A stretch of 6,395 nt of DNA from JBJKRF01 sp046704785 (GCA_046704785.1 JBJKRF010000048.1:1-6395), one strand, 5' to 3'; positions 1 through 6,043 are shown, counted from the stretch's first letter. The notes: generated from the letters alone by a model not told the origin. Numbers and translations: made by a program.

Positions 1-405
1 AAATCGCCCACGCCGCTGCCTGACCAGAATCCGTCGATCACACCGTCGCTTACACCCACCAAGACGAACACGCCCGTCGCTCCAACGAACACCCCCGTCA
101 GCCCGACCAACACACCGGTTCCCCCAATGGCTACGGCGACCAGCGGCGGCGGTGGCAGCACCTGCAGTCCGGTGACATCCACCATTACGTCGCCCTTCAC
201 ACAGGACGGCGCCGGCACTTTCTGCTGGCAGACCAGTAGCCTGGGTTCCTACATCAATTCCTGGAACCTGGCCAGCCTGACCGTCAACGGCGTGGATTAC
301 ACCAACACCTACGCCTTTGTGAGCAACCTGCCTGCCAAGATCAACGGCTACTGGTACATCTCCTACACCGGTAATTACGGCTGGAGCCATTTCGAAGCCA
401 AGTAA
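1..405 (+). CDS. C-terminal part of a secreted modular protein with Pro/Thr linker and a putative carbohydrate-binding module
   Basis: Frame 1 is open from the first base to TAA at 403-405, so 134 codons of a longer gene are visible and the true start lies outside the window. The ATG at 127 is internal, because the linker continues in frame upstream of it. Visible residues 1-42 are Pro/Thr-rich and end in three TNTPVxP heptads. Residues 48-53 form a Ser/Gly-rich hinge. Residues 55-134 form a compact module with two Cys (C55, C75, possibly a disulfide), the FCWQ motif, and many Trp/Tyr residues towards the end (GYWYISYTGNYGW). Pro/Thr linkers joined to aromatic-rich C-terminal modules are typical of secreted glycoside hydrolases, so I infer extracellular carbohydrate binding. 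I cannot assign a named CBM family. The GH6 fragment at the other end of the window fits this reading. The catalytic part, if there is one, is off the left edge. Confidence 0.72.
   Translation, partial: KSPTPLPDQNPSITPSLTPTKTNTPVAPTNTPVSPTNTPVPPMATATSGGGGSTCSPVTSTITSPFTQDGAGTFCWQTSSLGSYINSWNLASLTVNGVDYTNTYAFVSNLPAKINGYWYISYTGNYGWSHFEAK
64..126 (+). repeat. Three tandem 21-bp coding repeats (TNTPVxP linker)
   Basis: Three consecutive 21-bp units (64-84, 85-105, 106-126) encode TNTPVAP, TNTPVSP and TNTPVPP. The third codon positions vary between units, so the peptide is conserved more than the DNA. This is a flexible, extended interdomain linker, probably a target for O-glycosylation or simply a spacer, in a secreted protein. 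Less regular Pro/Thr codons continue upstream to the window edge. Confidence 0.8.
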
Positions 406-445
406 CCAGCTCATGGAGTGACGTGCAAAAACGCACTCACCCGTA

Positions 446-484
446 AGAAATAAGGCAGGGCGTTAAGCGCCCTGCCTTATTTCT
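446..484. terminator. Bidirectional intrinsic terminator between convergent genes
   Basis: A perfect 17-bp stem (446-462 with 468-484) closes on a 5-nt loop, TTAAG. The core is GC-rich (GGCAGGGCG) and the outer stem is A/T-rich, so either strand ends its 3' arm with a T-rich stretch (CCTTATTTCT). It lies 40 nt after the stop of the left-hand secreted-protein gene and 22 nt after the stop of the convergent helicase gene, so it can serve both transcripts. Confidence 0.85.
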
Positions 485-506
485 ATTCACCAGGCTTCTC
501 TCATCA

Positions 507-2741
507 TCAAACTTGTTCTTCCCACCACCCCTGCAAAGCGGCAAAAGGCAGGGATTGGGTCTGCTCGCCAAAACGCCCGGTGTTCCAGGTGACTACCAGT
601 TCTTTTTTGGCACGAGTCATGCCCACATAGAACAACCGCAGGCGTTCACGCACATAGTCCAGGCGGGCCTCGCGCGTGGCACGACCCTCCTCATACCACT
701 CATACTCACTGGTACCCATCAGGGACTCAAACTGGGCAATCGCCTCGGCCTCCAGATTCAGGCTGTCGCGCACGAACCAGCGCTCGGAAATGTAACGGTC
801 GTTAGGCTGCCCGGAGGGAAAATCGTAGTTATTGACCGACATCAAGTAGACGCGATCCCATTCCAGGCCTTTGGCTTTATGCAACGTGGCGACCACCACC
901 GTTCCTTTGTGCCCGGACGGGTCGAAGGAATCTTCCTGCGAAAACCCCAGGAAACGCCGCTCGTTCCGGGCGATGGTAATCAACTCGGCGGTCAATTCCG
1001 GCAGGCGCCATTCGTTGTGCGACTCGTGCGCCTGGCGCAGCACCAGCGCCAGTTTGTGGGCCAACGCCAGGTCGGCAGGTTCGCTGAAAATTTCCTGGCC
1101 AAGGGTCAGAATAAGCTGGTCGATGGGCAGTAGGGCCGCCTCCATCCAGCGGCGCAGCACCGGGCGGAAAACGTAGAGTTCGTCCAGCACCGCGTCCGGC
1201 TCAGTACCGGAAAGTGTCTCAACAAAGTCACCGCCGGGCTGCGGCGCCAGGAAGGACTCCGGTCGGCGACATTTGCGCAGCAATTCAGAGACGCGTTCGT
1301 AGAGCGGACGGCGGTCATCGGCGCGCCAGTCCCGCCGCCAGACCTGATAGGTGCGCGCCAGTCTGGTCGGGTTTTGCGGTTCAGACAGGTACGCCAAAAT
1401 ATGTCCTACGGCCCCGGCGGTGGAGCGCGTCTTGGACGTGGAACGCAGCAATTCGATATACGAGATGCCACGCTTCTTGAGTTCTTCCGTCAGGCGCGCG
1501 GCGTGGTCGTTGGTGGCGGTCAACACGGCCACGGTTTCATCCTGGTGATCGGGCAGCCAGCGTTCGAGCGATTCGGCCACCCCGGCGATCTCCTCATCGG
1601 ACGTGTACTTCTTGCCGATCAAGTGAATACCGGCCGGATCATCCGGGGGATTGGGCTGCGGGTCGTCTGGGGCGGTGGGTTCGATGTGGGGCGGGGTCAG
1701 GGCGTCACGCACGGCAGGCAGGGGATGTTCGGCCTGTGTCCAGTCGATCAGGTGGTTGGCCAGCTCGAGCACGGCGGGTTGGCTACGCCCGGAGGTGGGC
1801 AGGTCGCGGGCGAGATAACGCTCCCGGAAACGGCGCAACAGCGCCGGGTCGGCAGTGGTGAACGTCTCGTAAACGGCCTGGTTCGGGTCGCCGACACGCA
1901 CCCAGCCACGTCCCGCGGCATCTGCGGGCCCGGCCAGCTTGTCCAGAATCTGCTCTTGCAGGGCGCTGGAATCCTGGGCCTCGTCCTCCAAAATGTACGG
2001 CCAGCGGTAGCGCAGGCGTTCGAGCAGTTCGGGCGAGGCGTCAAGCATGTCACCGGCCAGGCGGATCAGGTCGGTGAAATCCACCGCGCCGCGATATTGC
2101 AGGGCGCGCTGGTAGTTCTCGTAGACCTCGCAGCCCATCTCGGCCAGCGACAGGGGCAGGTTGGTCTCGTCCAGCCGGGCGCGCACGTCGCGCGGCGAGA
2201 GACGCCGGTTCTTGGCGGTTTCGATAAACGAGCCGGCCACCTGCGTGACCAATCGCGGCCAGTCGTCACGCGTCAGTTTGGCCAGGGTCTGTTCGCTGAC
2301 ATCGGGTTTCAGGAATTCGTTCAGGGAATCGGGATGGGAACGCCCCCAGGCGTTGGCCGCGTCGTCGAGCAGGCTGCGCGCCGTGATTTCGTCCACAATC
2401 TCGAAGCGAGTCTCCAGCCCCACGAGGGAGGGATTCTCACGCACGATGTCGTTCGCCAACCCGTGCAGGGTGCGCACGCGATAGCCGAGGTAACCGATCA
2501 GGCCGCGCGCGTCAATGAAGGACTTGATGCGCTCGAGGAAGTTGTCCACGGCCGAGTTGACCAGCGTGACGATCAGGACTTCTTGTTCGTCGTCGAGCCT
2601 GCCTTCGGCGATCAGTTGGGCAGCCAGGGCCGAGAGCGTGTGGGTTTTTCCGGCGCCGGGCACGGCAGAGATGCCCAGACGCCCGCCGTGGTAGGCGAGG
2701 ATGTCTCGTTGGTGAGGGCGAGGGGTAAAAGGGAGCAGCAT
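507..2741 (-). CDS. UvrD/Rep/PcrA-type superfamily 1 DNA helicase
   Basis: This 744-residue protein is close in length to UvrD/PcrA and carries the full SF1A motif set. It has a Q-motif glutamine (Q11), Walker A AVPGAGKT (26-33, K32), motif Ia around 57-72, motif Ib (VRTLHG, 89-94) and a DFTDLI segment (221-226). Motif II is LEDEAQD (251-257), motif III is VGDPNQAVY (283-291), motif V is TLHKAKGLEW (619-628) and motif VI is LFYVGMTRAKKEL (703-715). It should be an ATP-driven 3'-5' DNA translocase/helicase in the cytoplasm, acting in repair or recombination. A Pro/Asp-rich linker (about 347-370) joins the 1A/1B part to the 2A/2B part. Motif II reads DEAQD rather than the usual DEYQD/DEFQD, and motif IV is divergent (SGRS instead of NYRS). 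There is no nuclease domain. The ATG is supported by GAGGAA nine bases upstream. It is divergent from the pilin gene. The class is certain; assignment to uvrD, pcrA or rep is not possible, and it looks like a lineage-specific paralogue. Confidence 0.93.
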   Translation of the reverse strand: MLLPFTPRPHQRDILAYHGGRLGISAVPGAGKTHTLSALAAQLIAEGRLDDEQEVLIVTLVNSAVDNFLERIKSFIDARGLIGYLGYRVRTLHGLANDIVRENPSLVGLETRFEIVDEITARSLLDDAANAWGRSHPDSLNEFLKPDVSEQTLAKLTRDDWPRLVTQVAGSFIETAKNRRLSPRDVRARLDETNLPLSLAEMGCEVYENYQRALQYRGAVDFTDLIRLAGDMLDASPELLERLRYRWPYILEDEAQDSSALQEQILDKLAGPADAAGRGWVRVGDPNQAVYETFTTADPALLRRFRERYLARDLPTSGRSQPAVLELANHLIDWTQAEHPLPAVRDALTPPHIEPTAPDDPQPNPPDDPAGIHLIGKKYTSDEEIAGVAESLERWLPDHQDETVAVLTATNDHAARLTEELKKRGISYIELLRSTSKTRSTAGAVGHILAYLSEPQNPTRLARTYQVWRRDWRADDRRPLYERVSELLRKCRRPESFLAPQPGGDFVETLSGTEPDAVLDELYVFRPVLRRWMEAALLPIDQLILTLGQEIFSEPADLALAHKLALVLRQAHESHNEWRLPELTAELITIARNERRFLGFSQEDSFDPSGHKGTVVVATLHKAKGLEWDRVYLMSVNNYDFPSGQPNDRYISERWFVRDSLNLEAEAIAQFESLMGTSEYEWYEEGRATREARLDYVRERLRLFYVGMTRAKKELVVTWNTGRFGEQTQSLPFAALQGWWEEQV

Positions 2742-2750
2742 GAAGAACTA

Positions 2751-2756
2751 TTCCTC
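2751..2756 (-). promoter_or_regulatory. Shine-Dalgarno sequence of the UvrD-like helicase
   Basis: On the minus strand GAGGAA lies nine bases before the ATG at 2741-2739. This supports that ATG as the start, about 30 residues before the Walker A lysine, as expected for the family. Confidence 0.6.
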
Positions 2757-2785
2757 AACTCGATTTGCAGATATGCTACAATATC

Positions 2786-2795
2786 ATTGTACAAG
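2786..2795 (-). promoter_or_regulatory. Putative -10/operator element of the helicase gene (TTGTACAAT)
   Basis: Reading towards the helicase, the minus strand has CTTGTACAAT. TACAAT is one mismatch from the TATAAT -10 box and lies 44 nt before the ATG, giving a leader of about 38 nt that includes the SD sequence. No convincing -35 box is visible 16-18 bp upstream. The core TTGTACAA is a perfect palindrome and recurs before the pilin gene, so it may instead be an operator. Confidence 0.35.
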
Positions 2796-2930
2796 ATTTC
2801 CAACGGCCAGCCGGCTTCGGCAAACACAAAAGGCTGGCTTTAGCGTCAAAATGGCTACGCAGGCTAACATATTTCTTAGCCCATCTCAACCCAAATATAT
2901 CAATCCTGTAAGCCACAAAAGCACGAATCT

Positions 2931-2940
2931 ATTGTACAAT
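2931..2940 (+). promoter_or_regulatory. Putative -10/operator element of the pilin gene (ATTGTACAAT palindrome)
   Basis: ATTGTACAAT is a perfect 10-bp palindrome. Its right half, TACAAT (2935-2940), resembles a -10 box placed 36 nt before the pilin ATG, so transcription would start near 2947, just ahead of the SD sequence. A good -35 box is not visible. The same TTGTACAAT 9-mer occurs in opposite orientation before the divergent helicase gene. Confidence 0.38.
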
Positions 2941-2957
2941 GCAGTCATCACATTCTA

Positions 2958-2970
2958 AGAAAGGAGATGA
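2958..2970 (+). promoter_or_regulatory. Near-consensus Shine-Dalgarno sequence of the pilin gene
   Basis: AGAAAGGAGATGA matches 12 of 13 bases of the full anti-SD complement AGAAAGGAGGTGA. It ends six bases before the ATG at 2977. Such an extended match implies very strong translation initiation, as expected for an abundant structural pilin. It fixes the start codon of a gene that is otherwise easily missed because of its length. Confidence 0.85.
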
Positions 2971-2976
2971 AACACT

Positions 2977-3126
2977 ATGTTGTTCGCACCCAAGGAACGC
3001 GGTCAAGGTTTGGTTGAATATGCCCTCATTCTGGTGTTGGTCGCGGTTGTCGTGATCGCCGTTCTCACCGTGTTGGGCCCGTTGGTTGCCAATGTCTTCA
3101 GCACCATCAATTCCAGCCTAGGATGA
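2977..3126 (+). CDS. Flp/Fap family type IVb pilin (small prepilin)
   Basis: ATG at 2977 to TGA at 3124-3126 encodes 49 residues. A short charged leader (MLFAPKERG, 1-9) is followed by QGLVEYALIL and a long hydrophobic helix (about 16-42). G9 followed by four residues and then Glu-Tyr (E14, Y15) fits the Flp prepilin-peptidase site G/XXXXEY, so cleavage after G9 would leave a 40-residue mature pilin with Glu at +5 and Tyr at +6. Flp pilins are inserted in the membrane, processed by a TadV/CpaA-like peptidase and polymerised by Tad secretion machinery into adhesive fibres. No tad gene is in the window, so assembly must depend on distant genes. It has its own extended SD sequence and terminator and forms a monocistronic unit between two minus-strand helicase genes. 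A pseudopilin-like envelope peptide with another role is less likely. Confidence 0.88.
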   Translation: MLFAPKERGQGLVEYALILVLVAVVVIAVLTVLGPLVANVFSTINSSLG

Positions 3127-3150
3127 CCTTTGCGTGACAAAGTGTCAGGC

Positions 3151-3187
3151 TTGCGGCCCGTCGAAATTCGACGGGCCGCAAATTTTT
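3151..3187 (+). terminator. Strong intrinsic terminator of the pilin gene
   Basis: A near-perfect palindrome (3151-3165 with 3167-3181, arm TTGCGGCCCGTCGAA) forms a GC-rich stem of at least 13 bp and is followed directly by a T5 tract (3183-3187). It begins 24 nt after the pilin stop. It lies 9 nt past the stop of the convergent helicase-like gene and may also stop that transcript, though the minus-strand side lacks a T tract. A small hairpin (TGACA-aag-TGTCA, 3135-3147) precedes it. Confidence 0.9.
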
Positions 3188-3196
3188 AACGAGACT

Positions 3197-5326
3197 TCAA
3201 GCCTGAAGAACTTTTTGGAAAGCCTTCAACAACATGGCACGCTGCTCGTAGCCCTGTTCACCCAATTCGGACAGCCCCAGGTAGACCCTGCCGCGGCAGC
3301 GACGCAACAGCCCGGCGACCAATCGCGCCAGGGTGGCCCGATTGGCAGCGACTTCGTCCGAGTCCAGCCAGGGACGCCCCGCACCTACCGACGGGTCATT
3401 CTGCCAGCTGCGTGAAAGGACATAGGGATGGGTCAACGGCTGGTAGACGCGCTCCGACCAGCCCGCAGAGCCAACGTCCAACCAGAACTGGGCCCTCGCC
3501 GGACGATTTCCCATCAGGAAGGTGTAGGCCGGGGCCACCAATACGGCCTCGTCCGGGCCACTGCGCCAGGATTCGAGATATTGCGCAGCAATGACGCCTT
3601 CCTGCAACATGGCGACGTACTCCCGGCCAAGCACCTGCACGTCCTGGCCGGTCTGCACCGGTTCAAACACCCAACGGAATTTCTGGACCGACTCGATCAG
3701 GCTGGCCGTGACACGAGCCGCATCGAGATTGCGGTGAAAACCGAATCCGGGTTGCGAAAGCAGTTCGCCGAAGAGTTTGCGCAGGAAATGATCGAGGGGC
3801 AAGGGCGCACCGGCGCGATAGGTCTCAATCCAGGCGCGCAACTCGCTGTAGTGTCCGCCGTGCACGAAGGTGATGCGCTCCTGAACGTCGGGCTTGATCT
3901 GCTCGAAAGCAGAGAGTTCCGCCGGGCCGGAATGCGGCAGGCGAACCACGATATCGGCCAGCAATTGGGCACGCACCAGGTCAATGCCGTCGATGACTTG
4001 CATCAAGGCATAGGCCACGTCGAACTTCGTGGGGCGCACCTCCCAGGCCGGATGGGCCAGCGCTGCCAGCGTCAGCAGCGCCTGGGTGGCAGGCTCGTCG
4101 CGTAGGGAACGCGAGGGGCGGTGTGAACGCCAGGGGATGCCGCGCGCGTCCAGGCGGTTGGTGAGCGAGAAGCGCAGCGAGTCGCTGACGTAAGGGGCCA
4201 GCACGACCACTTCAGCCGGAGAAAAGCCTTCGTCGGTGATCAGGCGACCAACCTCGTCGACGACCTGGTCCAGCATTTGGGGAAAGAAACGCGCCTCGGA
4301 GAAATCGAGCGGGAACTTGTCGGCGGGGGACTCCGTCAGCGCCAGAGGAGTCAGCGGGGCGTCGGGGGCGATAGCCGTTGCCAGCGCATGAGCCAAGTGT
4401 TCCACCTCGGGGCCGACCACAAAGCTTTCGTCCAGGAGCGCTGTCTGTTCGCAGGCGGCAGCCAGCCGTAGCCCGGACTCAGGGTCCGCGCCCAAGAAAC
4501 GCCGGTAGCCACCGTCGTCATCGTAAAGCAGCAAGATGGACTCGAAATCCGGGAGCCAGTCGAGCAGCAAGTCATGGGTGCGCGGCGGGTCTTCCTCGAC
4601 GTTGTCGTAGATCAAGTGGCGGTAGGTGCGCGTCAGGTAGGCGCGGACAGCCTCCTGTGGCCACAAAACGTTGGTGAACAATTCCATCTGGAGCGAAAAA
4701 TCGAGCAGGGAATATTGTAGACAAAACGCGCGGAAGCGTACGGCGCAATCCTGGGCGTCTTCGTAAATGCGACGGCGGACGGCGAAATCTCGCTCGGCGG
4801 GGTTGAGCGCGGTCGTCAGGCGCGCAGCGATCTCGGCGACAGGAAAACCGATCAGGGCAGCTTTGTTCAGGTTGTCGAGAATCTGGCTGTACAGGCGGTT
4901 GCGCTCCATCGTAACCGACTCGAAATAGCCCTGCTCCAACAAAGGGCGGACAATGGAGGCCATGTAATATTGGGCGGTTTCGATGGTCAGGAAAGTGGGC
5001 GCACGCGATGGGTCGGCGAAGCCACCCTCGGCGGCCAGGGGCCAGAACAGGTCGGTCATGCGCCGCGCCAGACCGCCGAGGGTGGCCGGCGTGACCTCAC
5101 CGCCGGGAGCGAGTGCGCCGCTGCGCAAAGCCTGGATGTACGGTTCCTGGAGCGTGCGCTGCGGGGTCAGGAGCAGGATGCTCCCGGCAGGCGTCCCTGC
5201 TTCGAGCAGGTCGAGCATACGCTGCACGCCGAGGGTGGTCTTGCCGCAGCCTGCCGGGCCGCGCAGGAAGAGCGACCCATCCCTGGCCTGTGCGAGCACG
5301 TTACGTTGGAGTTTGGTTAATTTCAC
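3197..5326 (-). CDS. Diverged UvrD-like (AddB-like) SF1 helicase-fold ATPase
   Basis: This 709-residue protein begins with a Q-motif-like stretch (KLQRNV, Q7) and a textbook Walker A, RGPAGCGKTT (22-31, K29). It also has a motif Ia-like LLLTPQRTLQ (51-60). Later motifs are eroded. The Walker B position reads IYDNVEED (239-246), with Asn after the first Asp. The motif III region reads YDDDGGYRRFLGADP (268-282), lacking the GDPxQ glutamine. The motif V region is unrecognisable (about 592-618). The motif VI region (about 676-697, VYLGLSELGEQ) lacks the TRA(K/R) arginine. Residues 370-426 resemble the 2A domain of UvrD (PAEVVVLAPYV, RGIPW). It probably binds ATP but may hydrolyse poorly, as in structural subunits such as AddB. 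No PD-(D/E)XK nuclease motif and no iron-sulfur cysteine cluster are evident. The start is GTG; an in-frame TGA at 5332-5330 rules out a longer form. It lies 35 bp after the hydrolase gene on the same strand. Confidence 0.78.
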   Translation of the reverse strand: MKLTKLQRNVLAQARDGSLFLRGPAGCGKTTLGVQRMLDLLEAGTPAGSILLLTPQRTLQEPYIQALRSGALAPGGEVTPATLGGLARRMTDLFWPLAAEGGFADPSRAPTFLTIETAQYYMASIVRPLLEQGYFESVTMERNRLYSQILDNLNKAALIGFPVAEIAARLTTALNPAERDFAVRRRIYEDAQDCAVRFRAFCLQYSLLDFSLQMELFTNVLWPQEAVRAYLTRTYRHLIYDNVEEDPPRTHDLLLDWLPDFESILLLYDDDGGYRRFLGADPESGLRLAAACEQTALLDESFVVGPEVEHLAHALATAIAPDAPLTPLALTESPADKFPLDFSEARFFPQMLDQVVDEVGRLITDEGFSPAEVVVLAPYVSDSLRFSLTNRLDARGIPWRSHRPSRSLRDEPATQALLTLAALAHPAWEVRPTKFDVAYALMQVIDGIDLVRAQLLADIVVRLPHSGPAELSAFEQIKPDVQERITFVHGGHYSELRAWIETYRAGAPLPLDHFLRKLFGELLSQPGFGFHRNLDAARVTASLIESVQKFRWVFEPVQTGQDVQVLGREYVAMLQEGVIAAQYLESWRSGPDEAVLVAPAYTFLMGNRPARAQFWLDVGSAGWSERVYQPLTHPYVLSRSWQNDPSVGAGRPWLDSDEVAANRATLARLVAGLLRRCRGRVYLGLSELGEQGYEQRAMLLKAFQKVLQA

Positions 5327-5332
5327 AGTTCA

Positions 5333-5361
5333 AGCGTAGCGGAGAGTCGGGCTTTTGTCAA
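5333..5361 (-). promoter_or_regulatory. Putative internal promoter giving a leaderless helicase-like mRNA
   Basis: On the minus strand a perfect -35 box TTGACA (5361-5356) is followed after 17 bp by TACGCT (5338-5333), which keeps T1, A2 and T6 of the -10 consensus. A start site seven bases after the -10 box falls on the G of the GTG start codon at 5326. The gene has no SD sequence, which fits a leaderless transcript. It lies just past the hydrolase stop codon. Confidence 0.45.
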
Positions 5362-6030
5362 TCAGTTGAGATTCTTTTGAAAGAATTTCAACACCCGCTG
5401 CCAGGCGTCCTTCGCCGCTTCGGGCCGGTAGACGTGCGGGTCGCTGTCGCGGAAAAAGGCATGGCCGGAATTGGGGTAGATGACCACCTCGTGCTCCACG
5501 CCAACCTTGTCGAGCAGTTTGTCAAACGCCTCGATCGTGCCAACCGGAATGGACACATCCTGATCGCCAAACAGGCCCAACACCGGCGATTTGAGGCTGC
5601 CCAACCGGTCGAAGATCTGCTGCATCCCGCCGCCGTAAAAGGTGCACAGGGCATCCAACGGACGGCCAATGCCCAGCATCAACGACATGCGTCCCCCAAA
5701 ACAGAAGCCCACGCTGCCGACCTTGCCGGTGCAATCCGGGAAATTCTTAAGCGCATCGTAGACCTTTTGCAACTCGGCCGGCGCGCCGGGCGCGTACTTT
5801 TGTGTCAGCTTCATGGCGGTCTCGTTGTCGCCGGGGCCGGCCAGTTCGCCATGGTACAGGTCCACCGCAAAAGCCAGATAACCGACCCCGGCAAAGCGGT
5901 CGGCAATCGATTTGGTCTGGGCGTCGAGTCCGCGCCATTCATGGATGACAACCAGCGCCGGCCAAGGGCCGGGTACTGCTGGTTTTGCCAGGTAGCCGGG
6001 GATGGTATTCAATTCGATTATTGCACCCAT
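5362..6030 (-). CDS. Dienelactone hydrolase family protein (alpha/beta hydrolase)
   Basis: The family carries out hydrolysis of lactones or esters in the cytoplasm; carboxymethylenebutenolidase (dienelactone to maleylacetate) is the prototype. Numbered from the longer ATG at 6036, the 224-residue frame shows IHEWRGL (31-37, with the family Glu E33) and the Cys nucleophile in GFCFGG (110-115, C112). It also shows the acid in GDQDVSIP (D160) and the His in NSGHAFF (H192), so the Cys-Asp-His triad is complete. Length is normal for the family and there is no signal peptide. I choose the ATG at 6030 (222 residues) because AGGAG lies eight bases before it but only two before the 6036 ATG. It is probably co-transcribed with the helicase-like gene 35 bp downstream. 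A weak -10 (TAGAAT, 6082-6077) is the best promoter candidate. The true substrate is unknown; no aromatic-degradation genes are nearby, so many other esters are possible. Confidence 0.9.
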   Translation of the reverse strand: MGAIIELNTIPGYLAKPAVPGPWPALVVIHEWRGLDAQTKSIADRFAGVGYLAFAVDLYHGELAGPGDNETAMKLTQKYAPGAPAELQKVYDALKNFPDCTGKVGSVGFCFGGRMSLMLGIGRPLDALCTFYGGGMQQIFDRLGSLKSPVLGLFGDQDVSIPVGTIEAFDKLLDKVGVEHEVVIYPNSGHAFFRDSDPHVYRPEAAKDAWQRVLKFFQKNLN

Positions 6031-6037
6031 GATCATA

Positions 6038-6043
6038 TCTCCT
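6038..6043 (-). promoter_or_regulatory. Shine-Dalgarno sequence that decides the hydrolase start
   Basis: The minus strand reads AGGAGA-TATGATC-ATG. The first ATG (6036) is only two bases after AGGAG, too close for normal initiation, whereas the second (6030) is eight bases after it. The second ATG is therefore the likely start. Confidence 0.7.

Larger units (their letters stand above)
2742..2976. other. AT-rich divergent intergenic region
   Basis: These 235 bp separate the divergent helicase and pilin starts and are visibly more AT-rich than the flanking genes. They hold two palindromic TTGTACAA elements (2787-2794, 2932-2939), a partly overlapping inverted repeat TACAAT-ATC-ATTGTA (2777-2791), and a 7-bp inverted repeat GCCAGCC/GGCTGGC (2806-2812, 2832-2838) whose loop includes GCCG-gctt-CGGC. 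The only open frame across it (2740-2958, +) has no SD sequence and no recognisable protein character, so I do not call a gene here. The region most likely contains both promoters. Confidence 0.55.

Noticed and set aside
64..126. The 21-bp repeats as a CRISPR or mobile repeat
   Set aside because: The units are contiguous without spacers, in frame, and encode a linker heptapeptide typical of secreted modular enzymes.
127..405. The ATG at 127 as the start of a 92-residue protein
   Set aside because: The same frame is open to the window edge, and the TNTPVxP linker repeats sit directly upstream in phase. The Met is internal and no SD sequence precedes it.
2806..2838. Inverted repeat GCCAGCC/GGCTGGC as a terminator
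   Set aside because: The stem is only 7 bp with a 19-nt loop, there is no T tract, and no gene ends nearby on either strand.
1374..2843. A 489-codon open frame on the + strand antisense to the UvrD-like helicase
   Set aside because: It is the mirror of a gene with complete helicase motifs. Its Gly/Val/Gln-rich translation shows no domain, and it has no SD sequence. GC-rich codon bias leaves such antisense frames open.
2740..2958. A 72-codon + strand frame across the divergent intergenic region
   Set aside because: It starts inside the helicase start region, lacks an SD sequence, has no protein-like pattern and runs through both presumed promoters.
3428..4105. A 225-codon + strand frame antisense to the second helicase
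   Set aside because: It lies wholly inside the helicase-like gene and its translation has no recognisable family features. It is a compositional shadow.
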